A stretch of DNA of 64,000 nucleotides, taken from assembly GCA_017416145.1 (NCBI GenBank), contig JAFQDD010000024.1:17881-81880 (forward strand). The letters are read 5' to 3'. A program made the translations under genes and the position numbers. The stretch is from Spirochaetaceae bacterium. GTDB taxonomy: Bacteria; Spirochaetota; Spirochaetia; Treponematales; Treponemataceae. Position 1 is the first letter of the stretch, and every line of letters starts with the position of its first letter. The notes below the pieces were generated by a model. It worked only from the letters and a program-made list of their open reading frames with translations, was not told the DNA's origin and did not search any database. Shown here piece by piece: positions 17,401 to 25,199 of the stretch.

Positions 17401-17569
17401 GTGAAATCTCTTTTTCTTGGATTTCTTCAACAACTTCAGAAACTTGGGCTTTTTCTTCGAGAATAACTGGTTCTTCTGTAGCGTTTTTTGATTTTTCACC
17501 ACAGCCTAAAAATGAAGCGATAAAACAAAGGGATAATAAAAGGCATAAAAACTTATTTAACTTTTTCAT
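11447..17569 (-). CDS. yfhM: Alpha-2-macroglobulin-like lipoprotein (YfhM type)
   Basis: Very large (2040 residues) periplasmic protease-trapping protein. The N-terminus is a lipoprotein signal ending FLGC (Cys23). A Glu/Val-rich linker follows, then repeated beta-sandwich macroglobulin domains and a C-terminal alpha-helical thioester domain. The reactive thioester motif CIEQ is intact (about residues 1528-1531, in GCIEQ), so it should be able to cross-link attacking proteases. The ribosome site AGAGGTG sits 7 bases before the ATG. It overlaps pbpC by 26 bases. Bacterial members are thought to guard the periplasm when the wall or outer membrane is breached. Identification is firm; the role in this organism is inferred. 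Confidence 0.93.
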   Translation of the reverse strand: MKKLNKFLCLLLSLCFIASFLGCGEKSKNATEEPVILEEKAQVSEVVEEIQEKEISPEAYLEKAIAIEDFFNLDYTPYLPEANFASENVTSFTSSIKDTSSSVTTTATNTESVIPGLRKTGEYLTKYNTAKPISTDSVYENQTQTGYQNNSSLENISPSDSAPLTVVTWGPQGELPAAVRNPEFYVMFSEPIVPLAALGKPQTSSDIIEITPHLDGTYRWNGTSLYTFIPSEAVNPQTVYTVKVLDSVKSVEGKAISGQKEFSTTASPLKIKNTYIGFNYSRKNNLYFSSSEVPPMAATELRVQFNYIVNANEIAAKSVITVGGKNATFTVVQEKADTVTYHINQIIPPETRVSLTVDGTAKTSYSTVSAFKYRYESVSASHGKYSNPVKLYFNHPLDSVTILENVSTSLDYQLTRENIEINNSTLTIYGLPVTFKSTYTIYLSKNLKDIYGRNLGKDISVDITVPNAEATVNFLESGMNILEAKYPHRLAFVYQNIVNGIYTVEKTLNPLDSWTSFENFENQDNLQNLATEPENVRIYQAIDFDDYLSNGKGMVRFKAQVTVPRSVTSDRTYTRENETTVQVTDLGVTVRYAVNKTLALVTRLSDGSPVPNAKVYLYNGYDGTTSIEDVMTGGQYFAEGTTNNEGLAIIEYEPTKAAQWFAQRYFKEAILVATEDDCVTFYPTSHYTNRNGVGNRYPEYALDEKEMVFMFTDRGLYKPGETITFRGIDRTKQLGTFTPYTGNATITIKDNSWRYATVYTTIETTTSQSGGFYGSFTLPEDIEPGTYLIEYKRAGSNSTHREYFTVAYFERLKFQTSVEMPQTQIIAGNPISANLKASYLAGGVLSSANYEASWHKESWYFSTNDLAFKGYKFGPVNSYDSRSYINEESGTLNAEGFARLSCETTDNSIKGVPYRYRVSANVTDASNQMISTSGAVVVHPASFYLGLSKAVGAGFAKKDVQLDFNYKLALTDGTEAKNLSSIAGKDKKLNITLEKEEWNYVQQQGINGNVYTRYEKEKVEEYSATVPLNLSGKVSITPKGVGYYTLRLSTTDSEGRDVITEFYFFSTGSTKSYVMGSSSTDIKLTPDQNQYNPGDTATLLLESPLPKGNYLITVEREGIFTEELRYIDSNVTTIDIPIARNYLPVCYVSVSSYSVRTEEPSHEFGETDLDKPKGYYGVTALHVNPMVKAFSIDIESEKLAYKPGEEATIKVRATKGGQPLANAEITLMAVDRGVLDLIDYHVPNPIDFFYDEYNFQLHVRGGDSRAYLMDPVTYEIKNLAGGDASSDEGDKLNERKDFNPTALFVPELITDEEGYATVTFKVPDTLTTYRVTAFGVNGELLALSEDEFAVNNPINVQQVLPRRLRIRDTSELGVILTNLDSIPHEVNVALSMISPTEIAAENGVTKLPGKAQVDGATEHTVTVLPGKTISVYFDVTAEKAGVVNAEFLVKSDILNEKLICPLTIEKPYLFETVTTTGTVNKDEMSETEYVIIPSFAEDGLGSISVTLDATRLGPLGSAVNYLFSYPYGCIEQRASKLLPLVTFEEYIDVFNMDLSEKITDIKSLVKSYFSEIKNYQLPSGGYGYWSTSQKSNIYASSRVAHVYAVARERGYAASDLPINIEELTIYLKNLVNSKDKYGYKYSNYQRAYTNYVLALNNPANVSISSLKSLMSESEDFAVYGYIGLTALEIAKVNPEAKDIVNQVKTYLLQFMRPETRGVDITNPLNSSRYYTFYNEKTEFYALATSFFVQLNPEDEMVTKLIYSLLKTQQNGYWTNTVTTGNVISAFYQVIKSSDLDNLYLSATASLAATNLTHGTFEGPAAKPVKETINFSEAKLSGIKAGELLPLTFAKNGNGALYYTASLSYALPEELQIPREEGISVTYRLFDDKTGEEIFYESSDSTLMELESGKVYRMEIKVSSTHNRDYVALRAPIPSGAEILDATFVTSPENTNNASDRAYFSDDYDEYYGGMYSYYHIMDNQTILDNEIQFFWDYFGLGSTTATFKFRATRRGVFPTPPVSVECMYEPEVFGRTSGTLYTIK

Positions 17570-17818
17570 AAAGCACCTCTACGATTTTTTTTTCTAATAT
17601 TTTCTAATATATAGAATATATTTACAATTATGACACTATGCACATCTTTTGTCTATAATTTCACATTTTATATCAAAAAATAAATATTTTTTTAGAATTT
17701 TAAATCTTTTAAGAAAGTTTTAAGATTGCCAAATTATTATTATATTATTGATATGATACAGGTTGAGAAAAACTTGTTCGTTCAAAATTAATACTCACTT
17801 TATTTTAAGGATAAAACA
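17570..17818. other. Divergent intergenic region between the macroglobulin and beta-helix genes
   Basis: This 249-bp AT-rich spacer must hold both divergent promoters. On the plus strand TTGCCA (17726-17731) precedes a TGATATGAT stretch (17749-17757), but the spacing is poor (20 to a TATGAT). On the minus strand TATA-rich sequence near 17600-17635 could hold a -10. I would not fix either promoter from sequence alone. No reading frame in it looks coding. Confidence 0.4.
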
Positions 17819-19741
17819 ATGAAAACAAAACTTTTTAGAAATTTAACAATTTTTTTGTTAATGATTTCTGTGGCATTTTTAGGATTTGCCAAGGGGTCAA
17901 AAGATGCAGGACAAACTCCTGAAACTTTACCAGATTGGTCAGAAGAACGACCAATTCCAGATTTTGGATTTTCAGATGGAGAAATGCCACCAGCTCCACC
18001 AGAAGGTTTTGACCCAAGTCAATTTGGTGAAAATCCACCAACTCCACCAGAAGGCTTTCCTGAAGATTTTGACCCAACAAAAATGGGGCAAATGGGCGGA
18101 ATGATGGGCGGAAATCCTCCAGAAAATACAGCAAAAAATAATCAATCATCCAGAAATATTTTAACAAATGAAGATGACAAAATCGAAAATATCAATTTCG
18201 CTTCAACTGTAGAAATCAATCTATCAAAGGGAAATATTAAATATTTTGGAAATGCCAACGAAAACAATGTTGATATTCAACTAAATGATTCTGGATATAA
18301 ATTATCATCAACTTTGGAAGAACCTCTAAATATTAAACTTTCTGGAAAAATGTCAGGCACTTTTACAGTAGAATCTTCTGAGGATATTCTTGCTTTAACT
18401 TTGGATGGAGTTGAAATTACAGCAACAGATGGTCCAGCTATCAATTTGCTAACAAAGAAAAAAACTTTTGTAAATCCAACAAAAAATAGCAAAAATGTTT
18501 TAACAGATAGCGTAGAAAGAAATGAAAATACAAAAAAAGGTGCTTTGTATGCAAAAGCAGCATTGGTTTTCGATTCAATGGATGAAAAATCTGGTACAAT
18601 TACTGTAAATGCTGGATATAAACACGGAATTTATTCTGATGATTACATTAAAATTAATGATGGAAATGTAAACGTAAATATCACAGCTCGAGATGCAGTT
18701 CGTTCTATCAACGGATTTATTATGAATGATGGAAATCTTACTATTCGTGGTACTGGAAATGTAATTGATGAAGAAAGTAAGGGAATCAAAGTTGATGGTG
18801 AAGAAAGTTCAAAATATGCTGGAGAAGGTTTTATCGTAATTAACGGCGGAAATATTGATATTACAACTGTTGGTAAGGGAATTACAGCTTCTTTTGAAAC
18901 TGAAGAAGATGCAGAAACAGAAGATACATCTGATGATCCAAATCCATACTTAACAATTAACGGCGGTACAATCAAAGTTACCACAACTGCCACTCCTTAT
19001 GAAAAAACTTTGGAAGATGGAACTGAAGTTAGTTGTAGTCCAGAAGGTTTGGAATCAAAGTCTGATTTAACAATTAACGGTGGAAAAATCACTCTTAGAA
19101 CTCCAGATGATGCAATCAACGCAGCAATTTCAATCACAATCAACGGTGGAGAAATTGATATTGTATCAACTGAAAATGATGCTATTGATTCAAACGGAAC
19201 TTTGACAATTAACGGTGGAATAGTTTATGCAACTGGCGGCTCTGGAGCTGAAACAGCTTTTGATAGCGATATGTATCCATTTGTTGTAAACGGCGGAACA
19301 ATTTTTGGAATAGGTGGTGCAAATCTTACAAGTCCAAATGCTTCAAGCAAAGCAAATGTTGTTGTTTGGTACGGAAATTTCACAAAAGACAAAACAATTA
19401 CTGTGAAAGATTCTGATGGGAAAAAGATTTTATCATATAAACCAGCTGGAAATGGACAAAGCGTTGTTTTTTCCTCTGAACAACTTGTGAAAGGCGAAAC
19501 TTACACTGTAACAGATGGCACATCAGAAGAAACTTTTACAATCGAAGATAATGTAACAACTATTGGAAATGGTAGAGGTTTTGGTGGTCCTGGTGGATTT
19601 GGTGGCGGTAGAAATATGAATGACAGAATGAATTTCAAGGATAATAATCAAAACAGAAACCAAAAAAACTTTGATAAAAGGGATTTTAACCAAGAAAAAC
19701 AAAACAGCAATACAGAAAACGGAAAATCTAAAACAATTTAA
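17819..19741 (+). CDS. Secreted carbohydrate-binding beta-helix protein (Cthe_2159 family)
   Basis: 640-residue exported protein. A signal peptide runs to about residue 25 (cut near GFA-KG). A Pro/Gly/Met-rich disordered segment with PPEGFDP-type repeats covers about residues 40-105. A long parallel beta-helix follows, with many turns of the form LTINGGxI (seven or more between residues 330 and 500). The tail is Gly- then Asn/Gln/Lys-rich. The layout matches the Cthe_2159-type carbohydrate-binding family, whose founder binds cellulose and acidic polysaccharides and resembles polysaccharide lyases. I see no catalytic set. It probably acts at the cell surface or periplasm on plant or host glycans. 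AAGGA precedes the start, and a terminator makes it monocistronic. Confidence 0.8.
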   Translation: MKTKLFRNLTIFLLMISVAFLGFAKGSKDAGQTPETLPDWSEERPIPDFGFSDGEMPPAPPEGFDPSQFGENPPTPPEGFPEDFDPTKMGQMGGMMGGNPPENTAKNNQSSRNILTNEDDKIENINFASTVEINLSKGNIKYFGNANENNVDIQLNDSGYKLSSTLEEPLNIKLSGKMSGTFTVESSEDILALTLDGVEITATDGPAINLLTKKKTFVNPTKNSKNVLTDSVERNENTKKGALYAKAALVFDSMDEKSGTITVNAGYKHGIYSDDYIKINDGNVNVNITARDAVRSINGFIMNDGNLTIRGTGNVIDEESKGIKVDGEESSKYAGEGFIVINGGNIDITTVGKGITASFETEEDAETEDTSDDPNPYLTINGGTIKVTTTATPYEKTLEDGTEVSCSPEGLESKSDLTINGGKITLRTPDDAINAAISITINGGEIDIVSTENDAIDSNGTLTINGGIVYATGGSGAETAFDSDMYPFVVNGGTIFGIGGANLTSPNASSKANVVVWYGNFTKDKTITVKDSDGKKILSYKPAGNGQSVVFSSEQLVKGETYTVTDGTSEETFTIEDNVTTIGNGRGFGGPGGFGGGRNMNDRMNFKDNNQNRNQKNFDKRDFNQEKQNSNTENGKSKTI

Positions 19742-19751
19742 AAAGTAATTT

Positions 19752-19787
19752 TCCCAAGGGGATTTTTTCTCCTTGGGATTTTTTTTG
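19752..19787 (+). terminator. Rho-independent terminator after the beta-helix gene
   Basis: CCCAAGG pairs with CCTTGGG (7 bp, extendable by TCCC/GGGA) around a T-rich loop, followed by nine or more T residues. It ends the monocistronic transcript. Confidence 0.9.
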
Positions 19788-19812
19788 TTAATATTTAGAG
19801 ATTTTTTGAAAA

Positions 19813-20151
19813 TTATAAAGTTGCTAACACTTCTTTTAGTGCTACAGAAGTTTTTTCAAATAAATCTAAAAGAAGTGTTTTGCTTTCTTCTATATTACCT
19901 TCTTTTTTGCCTTTTAAAATGTCTTCAAGGTTTTTACTTGCATCAAATAAATCTTCAGCTCCTAAAGTTCCACTAACGCCTTTTAGAAGGTGAGAAAGTT
20001 TACCACCTTCTTCGTATTTTTGTTCAGCAATTAGATTTTCTAAATCTTCTGGCAAAAATTGTGGATCTTCAAAAAACATAGTAATCAAATCTTTGTATAA
20101 TTCTGCATCATTATCCAATCGAGCAAGAGCTTCTTCTTTATTTACTAACAT
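19813..20151 (-). CDS. Orphan histidine phosphotransfer (HPt) protein
   Basis: 112-residue all-helical HPt module of multistep phosphorelays. The phosphorylated histidine is His54 in HLLKGVSGTLGA, which matches the family pattern HxLKGxSxxLGA. Nothing else is fused to it. ATG at 20151 is the likely start: AGGAG lies 6 bases upstream, whereas the GTG at 20154 would be only 3 bases away. No hybrid kinase or response regulator lies nearby, so its partners are encoded elsewhere. Confidence 0.85.
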   Translation of the reverse strand: MLVNKEEALARLDNDAELYKDLITMFFEDPQFLPEDLENLIAEQKYEEGGKLSHLLKGVSGTLGAEDLFDASKNLEDILKGKKEGNIEESKTLLLDLFEKTSVALKEVLATL

Positions 20152-20228
20152 CACTAACTCCTAAAATGAAAAATAAAAAGTTTTTCGTATTATCAAATAT
20201 TATTATAGTCTATTTGTGCAAAATTTGC

Positions 20229-20234
20229 TATAAT
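20229..20234 (+). promoter_or_regulatory. -10 box for lepB, probably giving a leaderless mRNA
   Basis: A perfect TATAAT ends 7 bases before the lepB ATG and no Shine-Dalgarno sequence is present. Transcription would start at or next to the A of the ATG. The -35 is weak (TAGTCT at 17-base spacing). Confidence 0.55.
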
Positions 20235-20241
20235 TAAAATT

Positions 20242-22008
20242 ATGTCAAAGAAATTTCTAATTTTTAACGTATTAACAATAATATTTTCAATTTTGTTTTC
20301 ATTTTTTCAATTAAGTTTTGAAAAAGATATTAGTTTAGTGGCATTTCCATTATCAATTATTTTTACGTTGATAATGACTTTTGTTTTTGTAAAAAAGATA
20401 TATTTTGACAAAAATCTTCACTATATTGGTGTAATAAAAAAATTGTACCAATATGTGCCATTTGTTATGCTTTGTGCCTTTGTTTTTCGCCGTGCCGGAA
20501 ATGAAGGAACTGCTTATTGGTATGATATTGTTACAGTGATTTTGTGGATTTTCGTTTTAGTTTTTTCGATTGTCGCACTTCATTTTTTATCTGAAAAACG
20601 TCTTTTCAAAAACAATCCAGTTTTTGCTGACTTGCAATCCCAATATCAAAAAGTAAAATACACTGGCGGAAAAAAGGTTCTTTTTGAAATCCTTGATTGG
20701 GTTGATGCTTTTGTTCAAGCGGCTTTTACAGTAGTTTTGATAAACATTTTTGTATTTCAATTGTATGAAATTCCATCTGAATCAATGGTTCCAGAATTTT
20801 TGGTAAAAGATAGAGTTGTAGTTTTCAAAACTGCTTCTGGCCCGAAATTTCCTTTGTCAGACGTGGGACTTCCAACTTTGAAAAATTACAAACGGGGAGA
20901 TATCGTAGTTTTTAGAAATCCTCATTATGATAATTCTAGAAAATCTGAGGTAAAAAACTTTGTTTCCCAGTTGGTTTATATGCTAACTTTCACAACTGTA
21001 AATCTAAATGTTGATGAAAACGGTCAATTAAAAGCTGATCCTTTGGTGAAACGCATTACAGGTTTACCAGGTGAACAACTGATGATGCAAGACGGAATCT
21101 TGTACAGTCGTACTCAAGAGTCTCCAACATTTACTCCAGTAAAAGAAGACTCTTTGTGGGCTGAGTGGAATGTTGCAGGTATTCCAGATTCTACAAAAAA
21201 GGATATTATTGATATTCCACTTACTGAAGAACAATACAAAACTATGTTAGAAGTTGAAGATTTGAGAAATAATCTTGATTTGGCTCAAGTTGCCGCAGAA
21301 TGTAGAAAAATTGCTTTCAATTTTACTCAAATTAGAAATCGCCAAAACTTCAATGGAAAATTGTCAGTAAATGTAGATGTTCCAAGATTGTTTTCCAATG
21401 AAGAATTAACTATGTACAATCTTTTCAGTAATGATATGTCAATTACTTTGAAATTGCTTTCTGTTACTGGTGGAGCAGAGTGGTTTACAAACTTTTTGAC
21501 ATCGTGGATTTCTGCTACTCCAAATGATAATCTTTATGACCAAGCTATGTTCAAACTTGATGTTATGGCAAAATTGGAACTTGGTAAATTGATTTTACGA
21601 AATGCAGAATTAAATCTAGAAGGTGCTACTTCCAATCAGCGAAGAAGCGACTCTGTTAGACAAGCTGCATTGGATATGGGAAACAAACTTTATATGTATT
21701 CTGTGCTAAACAATTCTAGAAATATGCCAATTTTCCCAGCCAATGACGCAAATGGAAATCCACAGTTTATACCAGAACACAGCTATTTTATGATGGGCGA
21801 CAATCGTTTCAATTCTCTTGATATGCGACATTCTTATAGCGAAAAACTGATTCCAATTACAGAAGCTGATTCTACATCTCTATACTATTACTCTTCTGTA
21901 GAACCTCAGTACGTTTCCAGAGAAAGAATCTTAGGTAATCCAGTTTTGAGATTTTTACCATTAAGTCGTTTTGGTGTGCCAGGTCTTACTGGAGAAAAAA
22001 GCAAATAA
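20242..22008 (+). CDS. lepB: Signal peptidase I with a large insertion
   Basis: Membrane serine protease that removes signal peptides from exported proteins. Three or four N-terminal hydrophobic helices come first. Then the catalytic Ser is in PSESM (about residue 180), the general-base Lys in KRITGLPGE (about 270), and box E GDNRFNS near 519. The family normally has 50-130 residues between the Lys and box E; here there are about 250, forming a helical Asn/Leu-rich insert. Total length of 588 is well above the usual 180-330. There is no Shine-Dalgarno sequence. All catalytic residues are present, so it should be active; the insert may fix substrate choice or bind a partner. Confidence 0.9.
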   Translation: MSKKFLIFNVLTIIFSILFSFFQLSFEKDISLVAFPLSIIFTLIMTFVFVKKIYFDKNLHYIGVIKKLYQYVPFVMLCAFVFRRAGNEGTAYWYDIVTVILWIFVLVFSIVALHFLSEKRLFKNNPVFADLQSQYQKVKYTGGKKVLFEILDWVDAFVQAAFTVVLINIFVFQLYEIPSESMVPEFLVKDRVVVFKTASGPKFPLSDVGLPTLKNYKRGDIVVFRNPHYDNSRKSEVKNFVSQLVYMLTFTTVNLNVDENGQLKADPLVKRITGLPGEQLMMQDGILYSRTQESPTFTPVKEDSLWAEWNVAGIPDSTKKDIIDIPLTEEQYKTMLEVEDLRNNLDLAQVAAECRKIAFNFTQIRNRQNFNGKLSVNVDVPRLFSNEELTMYNLFSNDMSITLKLLSVTGGAEWFTNFLTSWISATPNDNLYDQAMFKLDVMAKLELGKLILRNAELNLEGATSNQRRSDSVRQAALDMGNKLYMYSVLNNSRNMPIFPANDANGNPQFIPEHSYFMMGDNRFNSLDMRHSYSEKLIPITEADSTSLYYYSSVEPQYVSRERILGNPVLRFLPLSRFGVPGLTGEKSK

Positions 22009-22012
22009 TTAA

Positions 22013-23143
22013 CTAATTTTTTAACAAATCTGCGGTTTTTTGAAGTGTTTTTTCCCAAGAAAAATGCTTCGTCCAATTGTATCCAAATTCCACAAGAGAT
22101 TCTCGCAGTTTTTCGTCAGTAAGGATTCTTTCGATTGCTTCTGAAAATTCTTCGATATTATTTGGATTGAAAAACAAAGCTCCATCTTTTGCAAATTCTT
22201 GTAATGCTCCAGCTTTTGCACAAGCGACAGGAATCCCAGTTGCCATAGCTTCGATAATAGGAAGCCCAACTCCTTCTACAACTGAAGGAAAAATACAAGC
22301 ATCAGCACAAGAGTAGAGTTCTGGCAAATGTTCGTGAGGAAAATATCCAGTTAAAAATATATCCGAAGCATAAGGATTTTTTGCAATTACTTTTTGCAAA
22401 TCTGTTGTATATTCCCCATCTCCTGCCAAAACCAAACGATGTGGAAGACCAGTTTTTTCCTTGAATTTAGTAAAAGCATTTATCAATTCAATGTGCATTT
22501 TTTCTGGTTTTGATATTCGAGTTGCATAAATAATATATGGTTTTTTAATTGCGAAAGGTTTTATCAAAACTGTATCACTTTCTGTGTCTAGTTCTGAGTG
22601 ATGATAAAAATGATTATGGTCAATTCCGTTGTAAACTACGTGAATTTTACTTGGATTGATTTTTAGTTTAATTAAATCTTTTCTAATGTACTGACTTGCA
22701 GCAATGATTTTTGTTGCTTTCTTCAAGCCTCGAAGAAGCAAAAATCGTTCAAGAAAATCTTTTTTTTCTTTTAGAAGAACCGAAACTACATCATTTACAA
22801 CAGCGATTCCTTTTGTGGAAAACGATAATGGCAACATTCTTGAACCAGCTGGGAAAAGCAAATAATCGTATTTATTTTTTTTTGCGAATTTTTTTAACTT
22901 AAAAATATGCCAAGCTCTTTCTGAAGAAACCGTATCAGAAATATTTATGCCTTTATATTCAACCCGTAATTTCTCTGAATCAAATGTAAATCTGTCTAAT
23001 TCTGACCCAAATAATTCAAAATCTATATCAGAATATTTTGGATTTTCTTTTAGTAAGTAAAGATTCTTTACAAATGAGTGTATATAGGAACCTATTCCAG
23101 AGCGGCCATGGTCACTACAAAATACGTCAATTCCAACTTTCAT
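22013..23143 (-). CDS. Glycosyltransferase family 4 (GT-B fold)
   Basis: Cytoplasmic sugar transferase using a nucleotide-sugar donor. The N-terminal half starts MKVGIDVFCSDHGRSGIGSY, the acceptor-side glycine-rich loop. The C-terminal half holds the donor site with the E-x7-E pattern (EGVGLPIIE, about residues 303-311). I chose ATG 23143 because family members begin this way. An in-frame ATG at 23161 is also possible and would fit a -10 (CATAAT, minus 23177-23172) 10 bases upstream. No cell-envelope cluster surrounds it, so the acceptor is unknown. It converges on lepB with a 4-base gap. Confidence 0.85.
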   Translation of the reverse strand: MKVGIDVFCSDHGRSGIGSYIHSFVKNLYLLKENPKYSDIDFELFGSELDRFTFDSEKLRVEYKGINISDTVSSERAWHIFKLKKFAKKNKYDYLLFPAGSRMLPLSFSTKGIAVVNDVVSVLLKEKKDFLERFLLLRGLKKATKIIAASQYIRKDLIKLKINPSKIHVVYNGIDHNHFYHHSELDTESDTVLIKPFAIKKPYIIYATRISKPEKMHIELINAFTKFKEKTGLPHRLVLAGDGEYTTDLQKVIAKNPYASDIFLTGYFPHEHLPELYSCADACIFPSVVEGVGLPIIEAMATGIPVACAKAGALQEFAKDGALFFNPNNIEEFSEAIERILTDEKLRESLVEFGYNWTKHFSWEKTLQKTADLLKN

Positions 23144-23194
23144 AGATGTTAATTCTAGCATATTATTTTTTATTATGCTATACTTTTTTTTAAT

Positions 23195-24355
23195 ATGAAA
23201 CAACTTACATCCAATCAAACAATTTTAGAAAATCTTGAAAAAAGGGGAATCACAGAACCAACTCCAGTTCAAAAACAAGTTATTCCAGAAATTAAACTTA
23301 ATAAAAATATTCTTTTTCAATCAGAAACCGGAACTGGAAAAACTTTTGCATATTTAATTCCTTTGCTAGAAAATATTTCTCCATCTGAAAACAAGGTTCA
23401 AGTTGTTATTTCAGCACCAACCCACGAATTAGCTTCACAAATTAAAGCAGAAGTACAAGCAATTTGTGATATAAAAGTTGCTTTGTTAATTGGTGGAGCT
23501 CCTATTAAAAGACAAGTTGAATTGTTAAAAGAAAAACCTCTTGTGGTAATTGGAGGTCCAGCTCGTCTATTAGAATTGATAAATTTAAAAAAATTAAAAG
23601 TTGAAAAAGCTAAAGCCATAGTTTTAGATGAAGTTGATAGATTGCTTTCTCCAGAACTTCGTGATGAAACAACGGATTTGGTAGCTTCTATGCCAAAAAA
23701 TGCTCAACTTGTAGCTTGTTCAGCCACTACAAAGTCAAATATTGTTAAAATTTTGGAAGATGCTTTGGAAAATCGTAAATCCGAAGCTGAATCTGAGGGA
23801 ACTAACAACAAAATCGAAACAATTGTTTTACCAATGGAAGATGTTTTGAAGCGAAAAATCACTCACTGGGCATTTTTTGTGGAACAACGAAAAAAAATCG
23901 AGTTTTTGCGAAAACTTCTTGCGGCTGAAAAACCAACAAAGGCATTGATTTTCACTTCAAGAGCTGATCAAGTGGAAAATATTGCTAGTAAACTTCAATT
24001 TGCAAAGATTGAATGTGCTGCTCTTCACGCAAAAACTGACAAAGTAGAACGAAAACAAGCTATAGACCGATTCCGCTCTGGCAAAAACAATATTTTGATA
24101 ACTAGCGATTTGGCTTCTCGAGGACTTGATTTTGCAGATGTTACGCATATTATCCAAATGGATGTAAGCACCAATGATGATTTTTTTATTCACCGAGCAG
24201 GACGTACTGCACGAGCAGGAAAAACTGGAATAAATATCGTCATTGGAGATGCTCACGAAATGCGACTTTACTCAAAACTTGAGAAAAAACTAGGTTTTGT
24301 GGTTTATCCAAAAGAACTTCACAACGGAAAAGTAACTGAACCTTTTTTAGACTAA
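23195..24355 (+). CDS. DEAD-box family RNA helicase
   Basis: ATP-dependent RNA helicase of the DEAD-box superfamily. The Q motif region (TPVQKQVIPEI) is at residues 22-32, Walker A ETGTGKT near 47-53, the box here reads DEVD near 147-150, SATT near 173-176 and HRAGRTARAGK near 330. The DEVD variant still keeps both acidic residues. It has no C-terminal RNA-binding extension, so it is a minimal helicase. The -10 TATACT (23179-23184) ends 10 bases before the ATG, without a ribosome site. Only about 33-50 bases separate it from the divergent glycosyltransferase. Confidence 0.9.
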   Translation: MKQLTSNQTILENLEKRGITEPTPVQKQVIPEIKLNKNILFQSETGTGKTFAYLIPLLENISPSENKVQVVISAPTHELASQIKAEVQAICDIKVALLIGGAPIKRQVELLKEKPLVVIGGPARLLELINLKKLKVEKAKAIVLDEVDRLLSPELRDETTDLVASMPKNAQLVACSATTKSNIVKILEDALENRKSEAESEGTNNKIETIVLPMEDVLKRKITHWAFFVEQRKKIEFLRKLLAAEKPTKALIFTSRADQVENIASKLQFAKIECAALHAKTDKVERKQAIDRFRSGKNNILITSDLASRGLDFADVTHIIQMDVSTNDDFFIHRAGRTARAGKTGINIVIGDAHEMRLYSKLEKKLGFVVYPKELHNGKVTEPFLD

Positions 24356-24374
24356 TATTTTTAGACTAATATTT
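24344..24374 (+). repeat. Short tandem duplication at the helicase stop codon
   Basis: The 17-base sequence that starts TTTTTAGACTAAT occurs at 24344-24360 and again at 24358-24374, with a period of 14 bases. It covers the last codons and stop (Leu-Asp-TAA). It looks like a slippage event and does not alter the protein. Confidence 0.8.
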
Positions 24375-24382
24375 GATAATAT

Positions 24383-25072
24383 TTAGTTGCTTTGGCCTAG
24401 CATTTCTAAAGTGCTATCTTTTGGGTCGTAAATCTTGATATCAACAAACTTAAATCCCATAGCTGTGAAAACTTGGGTTAGCAATGATTTTGCGTGATTG
24501 TTTGCCTCTTTTATGATTCCTTCGTTTATGAGGGTGAGTCCAGTTTCGTCCCTTGCTCTTTCTATTTCTGCAAGAACTTCTTGGGTATCAATAGAAACGA
24601 AGATGTTTTTTGATTCATCAAATAAATCAAAACCGCTAATATCATTGGAAAGCAGAGAACAAGTTGGCATTTCGATGGATATAGTGTTTAAATCTGGTGA
24701 AATTTTTGTTTTGATTTGGGAAATGTCTTCGATTCCAGCTCGAGCCACGCCACGAAAGCGAATGATGCTATAACTCTTGCTCATTCCCAAAAAAGCATTT
24801 TTTTTGATGGTCACAATATCACTATAATTCATTTTTACCGTGGCAAGTTCGGCACATTGCACAAGCTCTCTGGAAACCATAGCAGATTTTGCTTGGAATC
24901 TGGATTCTGAGATTTTTTCACGTAGATAAATGTAACCTGAAAAAAGCATAAAACTTAAAATTATTACCAAAGCTAAAATTATAATTAATTTTGTTAAAAT
25001 TCCGATTTTTCGTCGTCGTTTTGCTCTTTCCAAAATTTCTTGTTCAATAGGGTTTTTTACTTTTCCTTTCAT
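24383..25072 (-). CDS. DUF4230-type membrane-anchored protein
   Basis: 229-residue protein with a basic cytoplasmic N-terminus (RAKRRRK), one membrane helix at about residues 27-49, and an extracytoplasmic domain of about 170 residues. Its shape matches the DUF4230 family: a beta-rich half with ARAGIEDISQI, then a helix of charged residues near the end. Function is unknown. A TATAAT box ends 6 bases before the ATG and no ribosome site is visible. It converges on the helicase and is divergent from hflK, whose stomatin-like products share the extracytoplasmic face, but no link is shown. Confidence 0.75.
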   Translation of the reverse strand: MKGKVKNPIEQEILERAKRRRKIGILTKLIIILALVIILSFMLFSGYIYLREKISESRFQAKSAMVSRELVQCAELATVKMNYSDIVTIKKNAFLGMSKSYSIIRFRGVARAGIEDISQIKTKISPDLNTISIEMPTCSLLSNDISGFDLFDESKNIFVSIDTQEVLAEIERARDETGLTLINEGIIKEANNHAKSLLTQVFTAMGFKFVDIKIYDPKDSTLEMLGQSN

Positions 25073-25078
25073 AAAACA

Positions 25079-25084
25079 ATTATA
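25079..25084 (-). promoter_or_regulatory. -10 box for the DUF4230 gene, probably leaderless
   Basis: A perfect TATAAT on the minus strand (25084 to 25079) lies 6 bases from the ATG. The hexamer 17 bases upstream is TTTCTA (3 of 6 to the -35 consensus). No Shine-Dalgarno sequence fits between them. Confidence 0.6.
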
Positions 25085-25199
25085 ACACGATTTGTTGGAA
25101 ATAGAAATTAAATTTCAAAAAAACTCTATTTCTCTTGTCTTTTTGAGAAAATATTTATATGTTTAAATTGGTATATTATGCACAGAAATGGAGGAGTTC

